A DNA stretch of 64,000 bases from Micropterix aruncella (Eukaryota > Arthropoda > Insecta > Lepidoptera > Micropterigidae). Shown in pieces: positions 33,064 to 41,781 of the stretch (within the stretch, counting starts at the first letter, position 1; every line of letters starts with the position of its first letter). The stretch is from the NCBI GenBank assembly GCA_944548615.1, contig OX155972.1:6764975-6828974 (forward strand), written 5' to 3'. A program made the translations under genes and the position numbers. Below the pieces are notes generated by a model. It saw only the letters and a program-made list of their open reading frames with translations, was not told the origin of the DNA and made no database searches.

Positions 33064-33704
33064 GGCATTACCGCGAGAAACCGGGAAGGTGCATCCAGCG
33101 GGCAGAACTCACGCCTTTACTATCAGTTTCGGGCGGATTTCTCCGGCCTCTTGACTAGTTTCGGGTTAGAGGTCGTTTGGGCGGTCCTCTGCCTTAGGTT
33201 AGCGGTGATTCGTGAATTAACCTAATCTATCGCGGACCACGCCGTCCATTGGCCGGCTGTCACATAGGATCGGGGGACCGGTTGGTCGTTTCAAGAGCGG
33301 TTGCTGCGATTAACAACCACCCTCGCTCTATAAAAAACTAAGCCGTATCCAGACTCCCCTGGCTATCAGTCGGAATGCACAGTCGATTGTCTGACTCCGC
33401 ACGGTGCGCAAACCGTCTAGAAGCGCCCGAGTTACGATTCATAGGGGAACTCGTCCGAGTATTACCCGGGCTCGCCCTCCTACGTGCAAGCTACCCGATG
33501 GGTGCTGACCTGTGAGTTGGGCCAACCCTAACTTATGGGCCATAATGGCACAATTGCACTGGGCCTATTAGCTCCCAAACAACAACTAGATTTGTCAACT
33601 GCAACGGGCGAGTCCGTCACCTCAGGAAGTTTTAACTATTAGTCGTTCTGTCTCCCTGAAGTGAGCGCAGAAGACTTGGACACATGCCCGTAAGAGACCA
33701 ACGC
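33064..33704. repeat. GC-rich repeat, copy A
   Basis: Collinear with copy B (40759-41270) at roughly 70% by eye: CCGCGAGA, CAGCGGGC, ACTCACGC, GGTCGTTTCAAGAGC, CTCGCTCTATA, GACTCCC and GCTGACCTGTGAGT occur in the same order. No intact ORF. BEL-1 inserted at its right end, so copies A and B were adjacent tandem copies. Family not recognised. Confidence 0.65.
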
Positions 33705-33869
33705 TGTCGCTGCGGACGCGTTGAAAAATACACACACACTTGCTATCGAAAACATTAATTTATTTTCACACACAAAATCCTTATGTATAATGCACCATGC
33801 GGAGTGACAGTACGCTCTAAATTTCCGGCGAGGCCCTCTGTTGGTACATTTTACTACTACGTTTAGACA
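33705..33869 (-). repeat. BEL-1 3' LTR
   Basis: 165 bp, matching the 5' LTR base for base by eye. It contains ACACACACAC and a GGAGTGACAGTACGCTC segment. Confidence 0.92.
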
Positions 33870-33882
33870 TCCCGCCCACCAA
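33870..33882 (-). other. BEL-1 polypurine tract
   Basis: Read on the - strand, TTGGTGGGCGGGA directly abuts the 3' LTR, the expected position for plus-strand priming. Confidence 0.65.
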
Positions 33883-33921
33883 AGGACTTCGTTCTTTACC
33901 AAAGTCTAACTTATACCTTAA

Positions 33922-34788
33922 CACTCTTACCAATAAAATTATCTTATAACCGCGTTAAACCTTTGTTATTGTTATACCCGGTATAGCCGAGTTATAACGA
34001 AGTTGTAAAATCGTGACCAATAAATCAGTTATAACGCGGTTATAACTACTCCCTGAAACCAAAGACAAGTCATATTTCTAGCATGGCAACGCCCGCTTGG
34101 AAGCAGTGTGGCCAACTGAAGCGGCATGAAATGCACATGAAATGTCACTTTTTGTTGTCAGAAAGCCCTTGCCCATTGTTTTGTTACGCGAATGCTGATC
34201 GAATTTATAGTGGTATTTTGCAGGTCAGCTCTCAGGATATCGATGATTCTTGCGGCGTATGGCTTAGTGAAACGATATTTAGTTTTAAAATTGTAATCAT
34301 CCAAATCGAACGGGTCGTATCGCAATTTGTAAATTTTTGGTCGCCTATCACGACGCATTTTGATTTCTTCCAATAAATCCAGATCGATCATATCATCCAA
34401 GTCGACAAAATCCATTATTCGGCTAAAACGCAGGATTTCACAGCAGTATAAAAGGCGTATCCTCGTCGTAACACGGCTATTACAAGGAAAGCGCACGATT
34501 CGCGAACGAGAAGCTCCACGTCCGCGGCTGTCAGGTGGCTGTCAGTTTGAAACAGCTGTTACGCCGGTCGGCCATTTTTAAGTTAATACTCCGTTAAACC
34601 GCTGTTATACCTGGCCTAGGGGTGGTATAGCGGAGTTATAGTGCGGATGGAAATCCAGTACCACTATTCCATGCTTATACCCGAGATGATCAGTGGTGTA
34701 AGCTATACCGCGTTTATTGGTCACAGATTTTCTTATACCTAGTAATAACAGAGGTATAAATTTTACAACTCGTTTATTGGTAAGGCTG
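33922..34788 (-). mobile_element. PIF/Harbinger-like non-autonomous element nested in BEL-1
   Basis: Ends CACTCTTACCAATAAA and, inverted at the right, CAGCCTTACCAATAAA (16 bp, two mismatches), each flanked by TAA (33919-33921, 34789-34791), matching the 3-bp TWA duplication of Harbinger elements. Both subterminal regions contain repeated TTATAAC/GTTATAA motifs. It sits between the pol stop and the polypurine tract of BEL-1, where an insertion would not break gag-pol. Confidence 0.65.
34158..34415 (-). pseudogene. Harbinger transposase-derived nuclease, N-terminal fragment
   Basis: From an ATG at 34415 the - strand encodes 85 residues: MDFVDLDDMIDLDLLEEIK, then RYDPFDLDDYNFKTKYRFTK and a helix PYAARIIDILRADL. 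The DPF-x-x-x-(D)-x-x-F/Y-x-x-x-(F/Y)RF-x-K pattern is the usual N-terminus of HARBI1-like nucleases. The ORF stops at 34158, far short of the DDE domain, so the protein is not a nuclease. Confidence 0.55.
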
Positions 34789-34904
34789 TAAGACTACATC
34801 AATCGGTTAAATAAAAAAACGTGATTAACGAAACACCGCCCACCATGACATATGGTCATGATGACCGTCACTAACAAATAAACTTTAAATTTTAATTATA
34901 TATA

Positions 34905-37900
34905 TCACGATGGTACATCTTTCTCAGTAATATCCGAAATTGGCAGTAAACACAATTTATTTAATGGACGCTTGCATAATCCATTTTTAGTCTTAACCGT
35001 TAAAACTCTAGTGACATTATCCTTGCCTTCATGTTTCTCTACAATTTTTCCTAATAACCATTTAGCTGGAAGCAAGTTATGGTCTCTATGAATTACAACA
35101 TCGTTAATTTCAGGTTCAGCTCTTTTTAATGCCCATTTATATCTTTGATTGAGAGTCACTAAATATTCATCCGACCATTTTTTCCAAAAATCATTTACAA
35201 TTTTTTGACTAAACTTCCACCTTTGTAAGCTCGTAACATTTTGATTTTCATAATTTTCGTCTGGTAGAATAATTAGTGGCTCTCCTATCAGGAAATGTCC
35301 TGGTGTCAGAGGCAATGGATCGTCAGGACTGCCGCTTAAATATGACAGAGGCCGCGAATTTAAACAAGCTTCAATTTGTGTCAACACAGTAGATAACTCC
35401 TCAAAAGTTAAAGTAGAGTCTCCTATCACCCTTTTGAGATGCGTCTTAGTAGAGCGAACCCCTGCCTCCCACAGACCACCAAAGTTAGGGGCATGCGGAG
35501 GGATGAAACTCCACGTGGTTCCATCATTTGACAATAACTTGCTGATCTCTTCAGGAACTTGCGACTTCGACCGATCGAACATTTCTCGTAATTCCTTGCT
35601 CGCGCCTACAAAATTAGTGCCATTGTCACTATATAAAGTTTGGCAATGGCCTCTCCTTGACATAAATCTTCTGAACGCAGCAATAAATCCTTGGGCTGTC
35701 AAATCCGATACAGCTTCCAGGTGAACTGCCTTAGAGAACATACATATAAATACACAAATATAACCTTTAAATGATTTAGAGCCTCTTCCAGGTGAAAATC
35801 TTACATTTATATGTCCCGTAAAGTCAACTCCTGTAATCTTGAATGGCCTTATTGGCTTCAGTCTTATTTCAGGTAATTGTCCCATCAAAGGATTGTTGTT
35901 TTGCTTGGCATATCTCACACATTTTACACAGGTTCTATAACATCTTTTGGCCATCTCTCTCGCTCTAATTATCCAAAATTTTGATCTGAGTATATTCAGC
36001 ATTAACTGTGGACCTCCATGAAGTGATTTTATGTGGGCATCCAAAACAATTATTCTGGTGAGATGACTCTCACTCGGTAATATAATTGGGTGCTTCACGT
36101 CGAAATCTACTTCAGCTTCCTGTATGCATCCACCTACCCTTAAAATCCCATTATCATCAAGAAGGGGATTTAGAGTGTGGAGCTTACTCTTTGGAGGCAC
36201 ACACCCTCTCAACCTTAATTGCCTTACCTCCTCTTCAAAATATAGCCTTTGCGTTTCTTTCGCACTCAATTTTAAAACTTCATCTCTCTCCTTGACAGTC
36301 ACAACTTCCGTTACTATTGGTCTCTCACTTTTAGGCAAATTTAGATTCAACAGTCTTCTGCAGTAAGATAATACTCTCAACATTTTCGCTAAATTTGAGA
36401 ATCTTGTCCAAACAGACTCTTCTTTAGGTACTGTTATAGCTAAAGTTTTGATAGGTCTCACTTCTTCATTAGTTGTGAATTCGCTATAGCCTTGTTCATT
36501 GTACTTTTCCTGTCTCAACCAGCCAGGACCATGCCACCATAAATCCATTTTCAGTAACTCGACCACCGTAGAACCGCGCGACGCACAATCAGCAGGATTA
36601 TGATTTGTTCTGACATGGTTCCAATGTTCTTTATCAAGCATGGTGAGTATCTCGGAAACTCTATTACTAACAAACGTTGTCCACCGACTAGGTTCTCCAG
36701 CTAACCATGCTAAGACAACTGTACTATCGCTCCACGCATGTAAATTCTCTTTTGGAACCTCCATTACTTGCGCTACTTCGAACACTAGTTTTGTGGCAAG
36801 CAACGCGGCGCATAATTCCATACGTGGAATAGAAATCTCTTTTTCAACTGGTGCTACCTTGGTTTTTGCCGTAACCAGATTCACTACTATATCTCCGTTC
36901 CTTGCCCTTGATCTTAGGTATACTGCTGCAGCGTATCCTACTTGTGAAGCATCCGCGAAAGTATGGAGCTCTACCTTATCGTCACGTTTTGTCTGTAGCC
37001 ACCTAGGTATACCCAAAAACTGGACATTTGCAAGATCCTCCCGGAAACTATGCCACTCCTTTAATAATTGTTCAGACAAATCGTCATCCCAGCTCAGGCC
37101 AGATTTCCAAAGTTGCTGCATGAAAATCTTTGCTCTTATAATGACAGGAGCGAGCCAACCGATAGGGTCATACAGTCTCGCAATTTCAGACAACACCTTT
37201 CTCTTGGTCATTGTTTCAGCTTTCTCGGGAAAATGTAGATCATATTCGAAATTGTCGGTAGTTTTGTTCCACTGGATTCCAAGAACTTTAAACATCTCAT
37301 TTTGTTTAAATATAACCGTCTGATCCTTGTTTCGATTTTCTTCTCGGATGTGATCCAGTAATTGTTTACAGTTTGAACTCCATTTTTGTAACTCAAAACC
37401 ACCGGCTTTCATTAATTTGCTCATTTGCTCGTATATATCTATGGCTTCGCTCGCGTCTTCACATCCACTAAGCAGGTCATCCATATAATAATCAGTTAAT
37501 GTTATCTTTGAAGCAACAGGATACTTCTCGGCCTCATCTTTTGGTAACTGCTGTAATGACTTCACCGCTAGATACGGCGCGCTGGCTGTTCCGAAGGTGA
37601 GTCTCTTCAAACGGTAGTGTTGTACTGGCCCGTTCGGGCTTGGTCGCCACAATATCCTTTGAAAGTCGGTGTTTTTTCTATCTACTTTAACTTGACGATA
37701 CATCTGCTTTAGATCTGCCATGATGCAAAAATTATGGCGCCTCCATCGCATCAATGTATGTCTTAACTCTGGCTGCAGTTTAGGACCTACAAGAAGATTG
37801 TCGTTCAAAGAAACATTGTTCACACCTTTACACGATGCGTTGTATACGACTCTCAACTTTGTTGTCTCTTTGTCTTCTCTGACAACAGCGTGGTGGGGAA

Positions 37901-40148
37901 GATACACGACTTGAGCTTCTTTTATTTGATCTTGATCTTCTATTAACTCCATATGATCTTGGTTGACGTAGTCCTCCATAACCTTCTTGTACTCCTCATA
38001 TAACTTCGGATCTTTACTCAGTTTTTTTTCTAACCCATTAAACATTCTCATGGCTATCTCTTTTGATTTTCCTTCTAGGCATTCTGGCTTAGAGCTCTTA
38101 AACGGCCGCCTTACAACATAACGTCCCCTCGTATCTCTTATTGTGGTCTTTTCAAAGATTTCTTCACATCTCAACTCATTTTTTGTCATTGGTTTTCCAA
38201 TAAAATCTGGCTCTCTTTCAATCTCCCAATATTGTTTTAGTAATAGATCTTCCTTCAGATGAACATGCATACTCCACACTCGGCGATTATTTAAGGAGGA
38301 ATCCTGCTCTACTTTTCCTGATAAAATCCATCCAAATTGCGTGTTTTGCGCAATCGGACCACTCATTGACGGATGTTTAATTAAGCCTTGAGTCATAATA
38401 ATTCCGTAGACGTCAGCGCCTAAGATCATGTCGATTTTATTCGGGGATCCATATTTCGGATCGGCTAAACTTAAACTCTCAATTCCCGGCCAATTTGTCA
38501 TCGTTATCTTTCTCGAGGGAATACATGAAGTCCCTGTCTTCAAAACAAAAGCACTGACTAATATAGAAAAATTAGGGTTGTGCAGTGACTCTAACTCCAC
38601 AGAAACCATACCCTTGGGTATTGTTTGCCCTTCTCCTACTCCCATTACTACACCATTGGTAAACGATTTTTTGAGACCTAAAACTTGTGTAATCTCCTCT
38701 GTCATGAGTGAAGCCTCAGATCCTTGATCGATTAATGCTCTAACCACCAAAGACTTACCATTACTCGATCTTGCTCTAATTAAAGCCGTCGCTAGTAGCA
38801 CCCGACCTTCGTTACGCTCAGTGGCAAAATGTGCTACAACTCGTTTCTCAGATTTATTATAAAATTGCACATTTTGGTCCGCTGACCTCTCACCCTCTCG
38901 ACTTGGATTCTCTTGCGAAATCGAACTTTCACTTTGAACTCGCTCGTAATGAAGCATCATATGATGTCTTCTGCCACATTTACGACAACACATTGGTTGC
39001 CGACAATACCTCACTGAATGATTCGATGATAAACAATTGAAACACAATCCCTTCGATTTTACAAACTCGGTTCTCTCTTCTGGGGATTGCTTCTCGAACT
39101 GCTTGCACTGATGAATAGCATGTGATCCAACACACATCACGCAGACTTTCTCATTGTTTTTTGATGTAGGTTTCTCGTCAACGGTAGAATGAAATACTCT
39201 TTTGTTTGGAATTTGTTTCACGTTATAATGACTATGGGATGCCCTTTGCACTGTCTTATCTCCGTCTAACATCTCTAATGTTCGAAAGCGTGTCTCAAGA
39301 AACGTGGTCAATTGCTTCCAGGTGGGTAACTCCTCCGATTCAGCTTGACATATTTGCAGCTCCCACAGTTTTCTCGACTCTGAATCTATCTTCATAAGAA
39401 CTAGGTGGTTAATAATTGCGTCCCATGAATTGGTATCTATCTTCAAGTTCTGCAACGATTTTAGACAAGCCGAGGTAGTATCAAGTAATTGTTTTATACC
39501 TGTGGCCGATTCTGCAACCAAAAGTTTTTGACCAAATAACCGCTTCATCACTTCATTACAGTTGAATCTCTTGTTCGTATAGCGTCGCGTCAGTTGATGC
39601 CAGGCCTCCTCGTAATTAGTGTCCGTTGTTGAAAGGTTCTTCAGTAATTTTTCGGCTTCGCCATATAAACTACCCTTTAAGTAGTGCAACTTCTGAACTC
39701 CACTCAGTGATGTATTTCCGTGTATGAGTGTCAAGAACATGTCATGGAAAGATTGCCACTCTTCGTAACTGCCTGCAAATCTGGGTAGTTGTATCTGCGG
39801 TAGCTTCACGTCGGCACTAGTAGTCGAAGCGCACGAACTCGACTTGACCGTGGTTGATAACTGTCGCAAATCCTCCTTCATACGAGTCTTGTATTCAATA
39901 TACGTATCATCAAACGCACTGCATAGGTCTTCCGAAAAATACGATATTTCTGCTCTTTTCCCCTTATCAACGCTGCTGACTAGTTCACGATGAGTTTTTT
40001 CGAAGTCATTCCTCCAGTTGTCTAAAACCTCTGAACGCGACTCAATATAAGCTATAGTAATTCTGTCCTTCGGCGACTTTTTATAGGTTGTAAACGCCTT
40101 CTTTACCCTTTCATATAAGTCTTCTTGATTTAATATATTCGCCTTCAT
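34905..40148 (-). CDS. BEL-1 Gag-Pol polyprotein
   Basis: One uninterrupted ORF; the first ATG is at 40148 (MKANILNQEDLYERV), preceded by 7 in-frame codons with no ATG. Positions below use the 1754-codon frame. Gag-like DUF1759 region about 120-300; CCHC knuckle C376/C379/H384/C389 followed by more Cys/His pairs; aspartic protease DQGS at 481-484; RT with D819 (ADLKQMY) and YMDD 895-898; RNase H D1073, E1118, D1148; integrase H1379/H1384/C1414/C1417 and core D1449, D1515, E1568. Every catalytic residue sought is present, so the element may encode a working polyprotein. No envelope ORF. The nearest downstream DNA is the nested Harbinger element. Confidence 0.93.
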   Translation of the reverse strand: MKANILNQEDLYERVKKAFTTYKKSPKDRITIAYIESRSEVLDNWRNDFEKTHRELVSSVDKGKRAEISYFSEDLCSAFDDTYIEYKTRMKEDLRQLSTTVKSSSCASTTSADVKLPQIQLPRFAGSYEEWQSFHDMFLTLIHGNTSLSGVQKLHYLKGSLYGEAEKLLKNLSTTDTNYEEAWHQLTRRYTNKRFNCNEVMKRLFGQKLLVAESATGIKQLLDTTSACLKSLQNLKIDTNSWDAIINHLVLMKIDSESRKLWELQICQAESEELPTWKQLTTFLETRFRTLEMLDGDKTVQRASHSHYNVKQIPNKRVFHSTVDEKPTSKNNEKVCVMCVGSHAIHQCKQFEKQSPEERTEFVKSKGLCFNCLSSNHSVRYCRQPMCCRKCGRRHHMMLHYERVQSESSISQENPSREGERSADQNVQFYNKSEKRVVAHFATERNEGRVLLATALIRARSSNGKSLVVRALIDQGSEASLMTEEITQVLGLKKSFTNGVVMGVGEGQTIPKGMVSVELESLHNPNFSILVSAFVLKTGTSCIPSRKITMTNWPGIESLSLADPKYGSPNKIDMILGADVYGIIMTQGLIKHPSMSGPIAQNTQFGWILSGKVEQDSSLNNRRVWSMHVHLKEDLLLKQYWEIEREPDFIGKPMTKNELRCEEIFEKTTIRDTRGRYVVRRPFKSSKPECLEGKSKEIAMRMFNGLEKKLSKDPKLYEEYKKVMEDYVNQDHMELIEDQDQIKEAQVVYLPHHAVVREDKETTKLRVVYNASCKGVNNVSLNDNLLVGPKLQPELRHTLMRWRRHNFCIMADLKQMYRQVKVDRKNTDFQRILWRPSPNGPVQHYRLKRLTFGTASAPYLAVKSLQQLPKDEAEKYPVASKITLTDYYMDDLLSGCEDASEAIDIYEQMSKLMKAGGFELQKWSSNCKQLLDHIREENRNKDQTVIFKQNEMFKVLGIQWNKTTDNFEYDLHFPEKAETMTKRKVLSEIARLYDPIGWLAPVIIRAKIFMQQLWKSGLSWDDDLSEQLLKEWHSFREDLANVQFLGIPRWLQTKRDDKVELHTFADASQVGYAAAVYLRSRARNGDIVVNLVTAKTKVAPVEKEISIPRMELCAALLATKLVFEVAQVMEVPKENLHAWSDSTVVLAWLAGEPSRWTTFVSNRVSEILTMLDKEHWNHVRTNHNPADCASRGSTVVELLKMDLWWHGPGWLRQEKYNEQGYSEFTTNEEVRPIKTLAITVPKEESVWTRFSNLAKMLRVLSYCRRLLNLNLPKSERPIVTEVVTVKERDEVLKLSAKETQRLYFEEEVRQLRLRGCVPPKSKLHTLNPLLDDNGILRVGGCIQEAEVDFDVKHPIILPSESHLTRIIVLDAHIKSLHGGPQLMLNILRSKFWIIRAREMAKRCYRTCVKCVRYAKQNNNPLMGQLPEIRLKPIRPFKITGVDFTGHINVRFSPGRGSKSFKGYICVFICMFSKAVHLEAVSDLTAQGFIAAFRRFMSRRGHCQTLYSDNGTNFVGASKELREMFDRSKSQVPEEISKLLSNDGTTWSFIPPHAPNFGGLWEAGVRSTKTHLKRVIGDSTLTFEELSTVLTQIEACLNSRPLSYLSGSPDDPLPLTPGHFLIGEPLIILPDENYENQNVTSLQRWKFSQKIVNDFWKKWSDEYLVTLNQRYKWALKRAEPEINDVVIHRDHNLLPAKWLLGKIVEKHEGKDNVTRVLTVKTKNGLCKRPLNKLCLLPISDITEKDVPS

Positions 40149-40574
40149 TCTTAAAGTTATGTTAGTCAAAACAACACCCTTAAAGTTCCAATCTACCGTA
40201 CGATGATTCCAAACTACCGCATGCGAAGATTATGTTTCCGTCAAAAATTCCGAAAAGTCCTCTTTTCGTAAAAAATTTTATAAGTCTTTTTTTCGCCAAA
40301 AAATTCCAAGTCTTTTTTCTTCAAAATTTTTTGTAAGACTTTTTTTCAAAATTTTTTATAGGTTCATTTTTTGCAAAAACTTTCTTTCTCTCTTTTTTCA
40401 AAAATTTTCTAAGTTGTTTTTTACGAAATTTTTCAAAGTCCCAAATCACTTTTACGAAATTTTTACAAGTCCCAGACACTCCGCGAAACTTCGACTTTCC
40501 GACACAGCACAAATTCACTTTATTTTTCATTCACTTTACTCACGATCTTCCTAGTCCTGTCCTTTTCACTTTTT

Positions 40575-40591
40575 CCCTGGTTTCGGCACCA
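40575..40591 (-). other. BEL-1 primer-binding site
   Basis: Two bases inside the 5' LTR the - strand reads TGGTGCCGAAACCAGGG, beginning TGG as required to pair with a tRNA CCA end. Primer tRNA not assigned. Confidence 0.7.
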
Positions 40592-40593
40592 GA

Positions 40594-40758
40594 TGTCGCT
40601 GCGGACGCGTTGAAAAATACACACACACTTGCTATCGAAAACATTAATTTATTTTCACACACAAAATCCTTATGTATAATGCACCATGCGGAGTGACAGT
40701 ACGCTCTAAATTTCCGGCGAGGCCCTCTGTTGGTACATTTTACTACTACGTTTAGACA
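40594..40758 (-). repeat. BEL-1 5' LTR
   Basis: 165 bp, TGTCTAAAC... on the - strand; followed on the + side by the AACGC target duplication. Confidence 0.92.
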
Positions 40759-40763
40759 AACGC

Positions 40764-41290
40764 CTTAACCGCGAGATAGCCAGGAGCGTTACCCAGCGGG
40801 CTTACACTCACGCTCTTACTTCCAATTGCGACCAGATTACTTCAGTCTCTCGATTGGTTACGAGTTCGAGGTCGCTTGCGCGGTCCTCTCCCTTACGAAG
40901 CAGTGAAACGGTGTATACCGAATCTATTGCGGGCCACGGCATCCTTTGCCCGGCTGTTCACCCAGGATCGGGTAGTCGATGGTCGTTTCAAGAGCAGTCG
41001 CCGTAAGGTCCGCAACCACCCCCGCTCTATAGGAAACACTACTGCTTCCAGACTCCCCCGACTGTTAGTCAGAGTGCGCAATCAATTGGCTTATGCCGCA
41101 CGGTGAGCAGACCGTCCAGGAGCGCCAGATGGTTGATTCCTAGGGGAAACTAACCGTAGGGCCAGAGTCCTACCCAGGCTCGCACTTCATGCGTGGAGTC
41201 CGTCGGATGGCTGTTGACCTGTGAGTGTGACCAACCCTGAACAGAATGGGTCTTCGTCGCCAACTCAGCAAGGGCCCTTAGCCACAGGGT
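40764..41290. repeat. GC-rich repeat, copy B
   Basis: Second copy of the repeat at 33064-33704, interrupted near its left end by BEL-1 and at its right end by the CR1-type LINE tail. No intact ORF; small ORFs on both strands are compositional. Confidence 0.65.
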
Positions 41291-41781
41291 AAATTACTCA
41301 AATCAAATCAAATCAAATTGTTTATTGTCTTAAAAACTAATACATAGTTGTATAGACAGTAGTATTACATTTGGCCGTGATAACATTGAATTCTTTTTTA
41401 ATGATCAAATTCTTCTACTACTAATCAAAACGTAAAAGGTTACTCGTAAGAATGAAGAAGGTATTATTGTAGAATAAAATCGAGTCTCACCATTTAGTTT
41501 ACCAGATTAAAAACACAGAGTAAATTATTCTTTAAAATACCGATAAAAATAAGTTTTTTTAGTATAAAATTAATAAATGTAATGTCAAAAATAACAAAAA
41601 AGGGACGGTTGTCAAAAAGTAAAATAAAATGTCTTAGTGATTATATTGTAAATAAAAATAGTCAAGGTATAATTAATATGTGCCTACCTAATAATAAAAA
41701 ATAGTTAATACGTTTTAGTCAAATTGAAAATCGTTTTAAAACCTATTACAGAAAGAGATATAGTCGAGATGCAGACAGTTT

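Larger units (their letters stand above)
33705..40758 (-). mobile_element. Full-length BEL/Pao LTR retrotransposon (BEL-1)
   Basis: 7054 bp with 165-bp LTRs that look identical, TG...CA ends, and a perfect 5-bp target duplication AACGC (33700-33704 and 40759-40763), the length usual for BEL/Pao. In element order (- strand): 5' LTR, PBS, leader with degenerate A/T-rich ~35-bp repeats (40170-40560), one gag-pol ORF, a nested Harbinger-like element, PPT, 3' LTR. Identical LTRs imply recent insertion. Confidence 0.93.

Noticed and set aside
40321..40530. Lys/Phe-rich ORF in the BEL-1 leader
   Set aside because: Product of A/T-rich degenerate leader repeats, without homology or conserved start.
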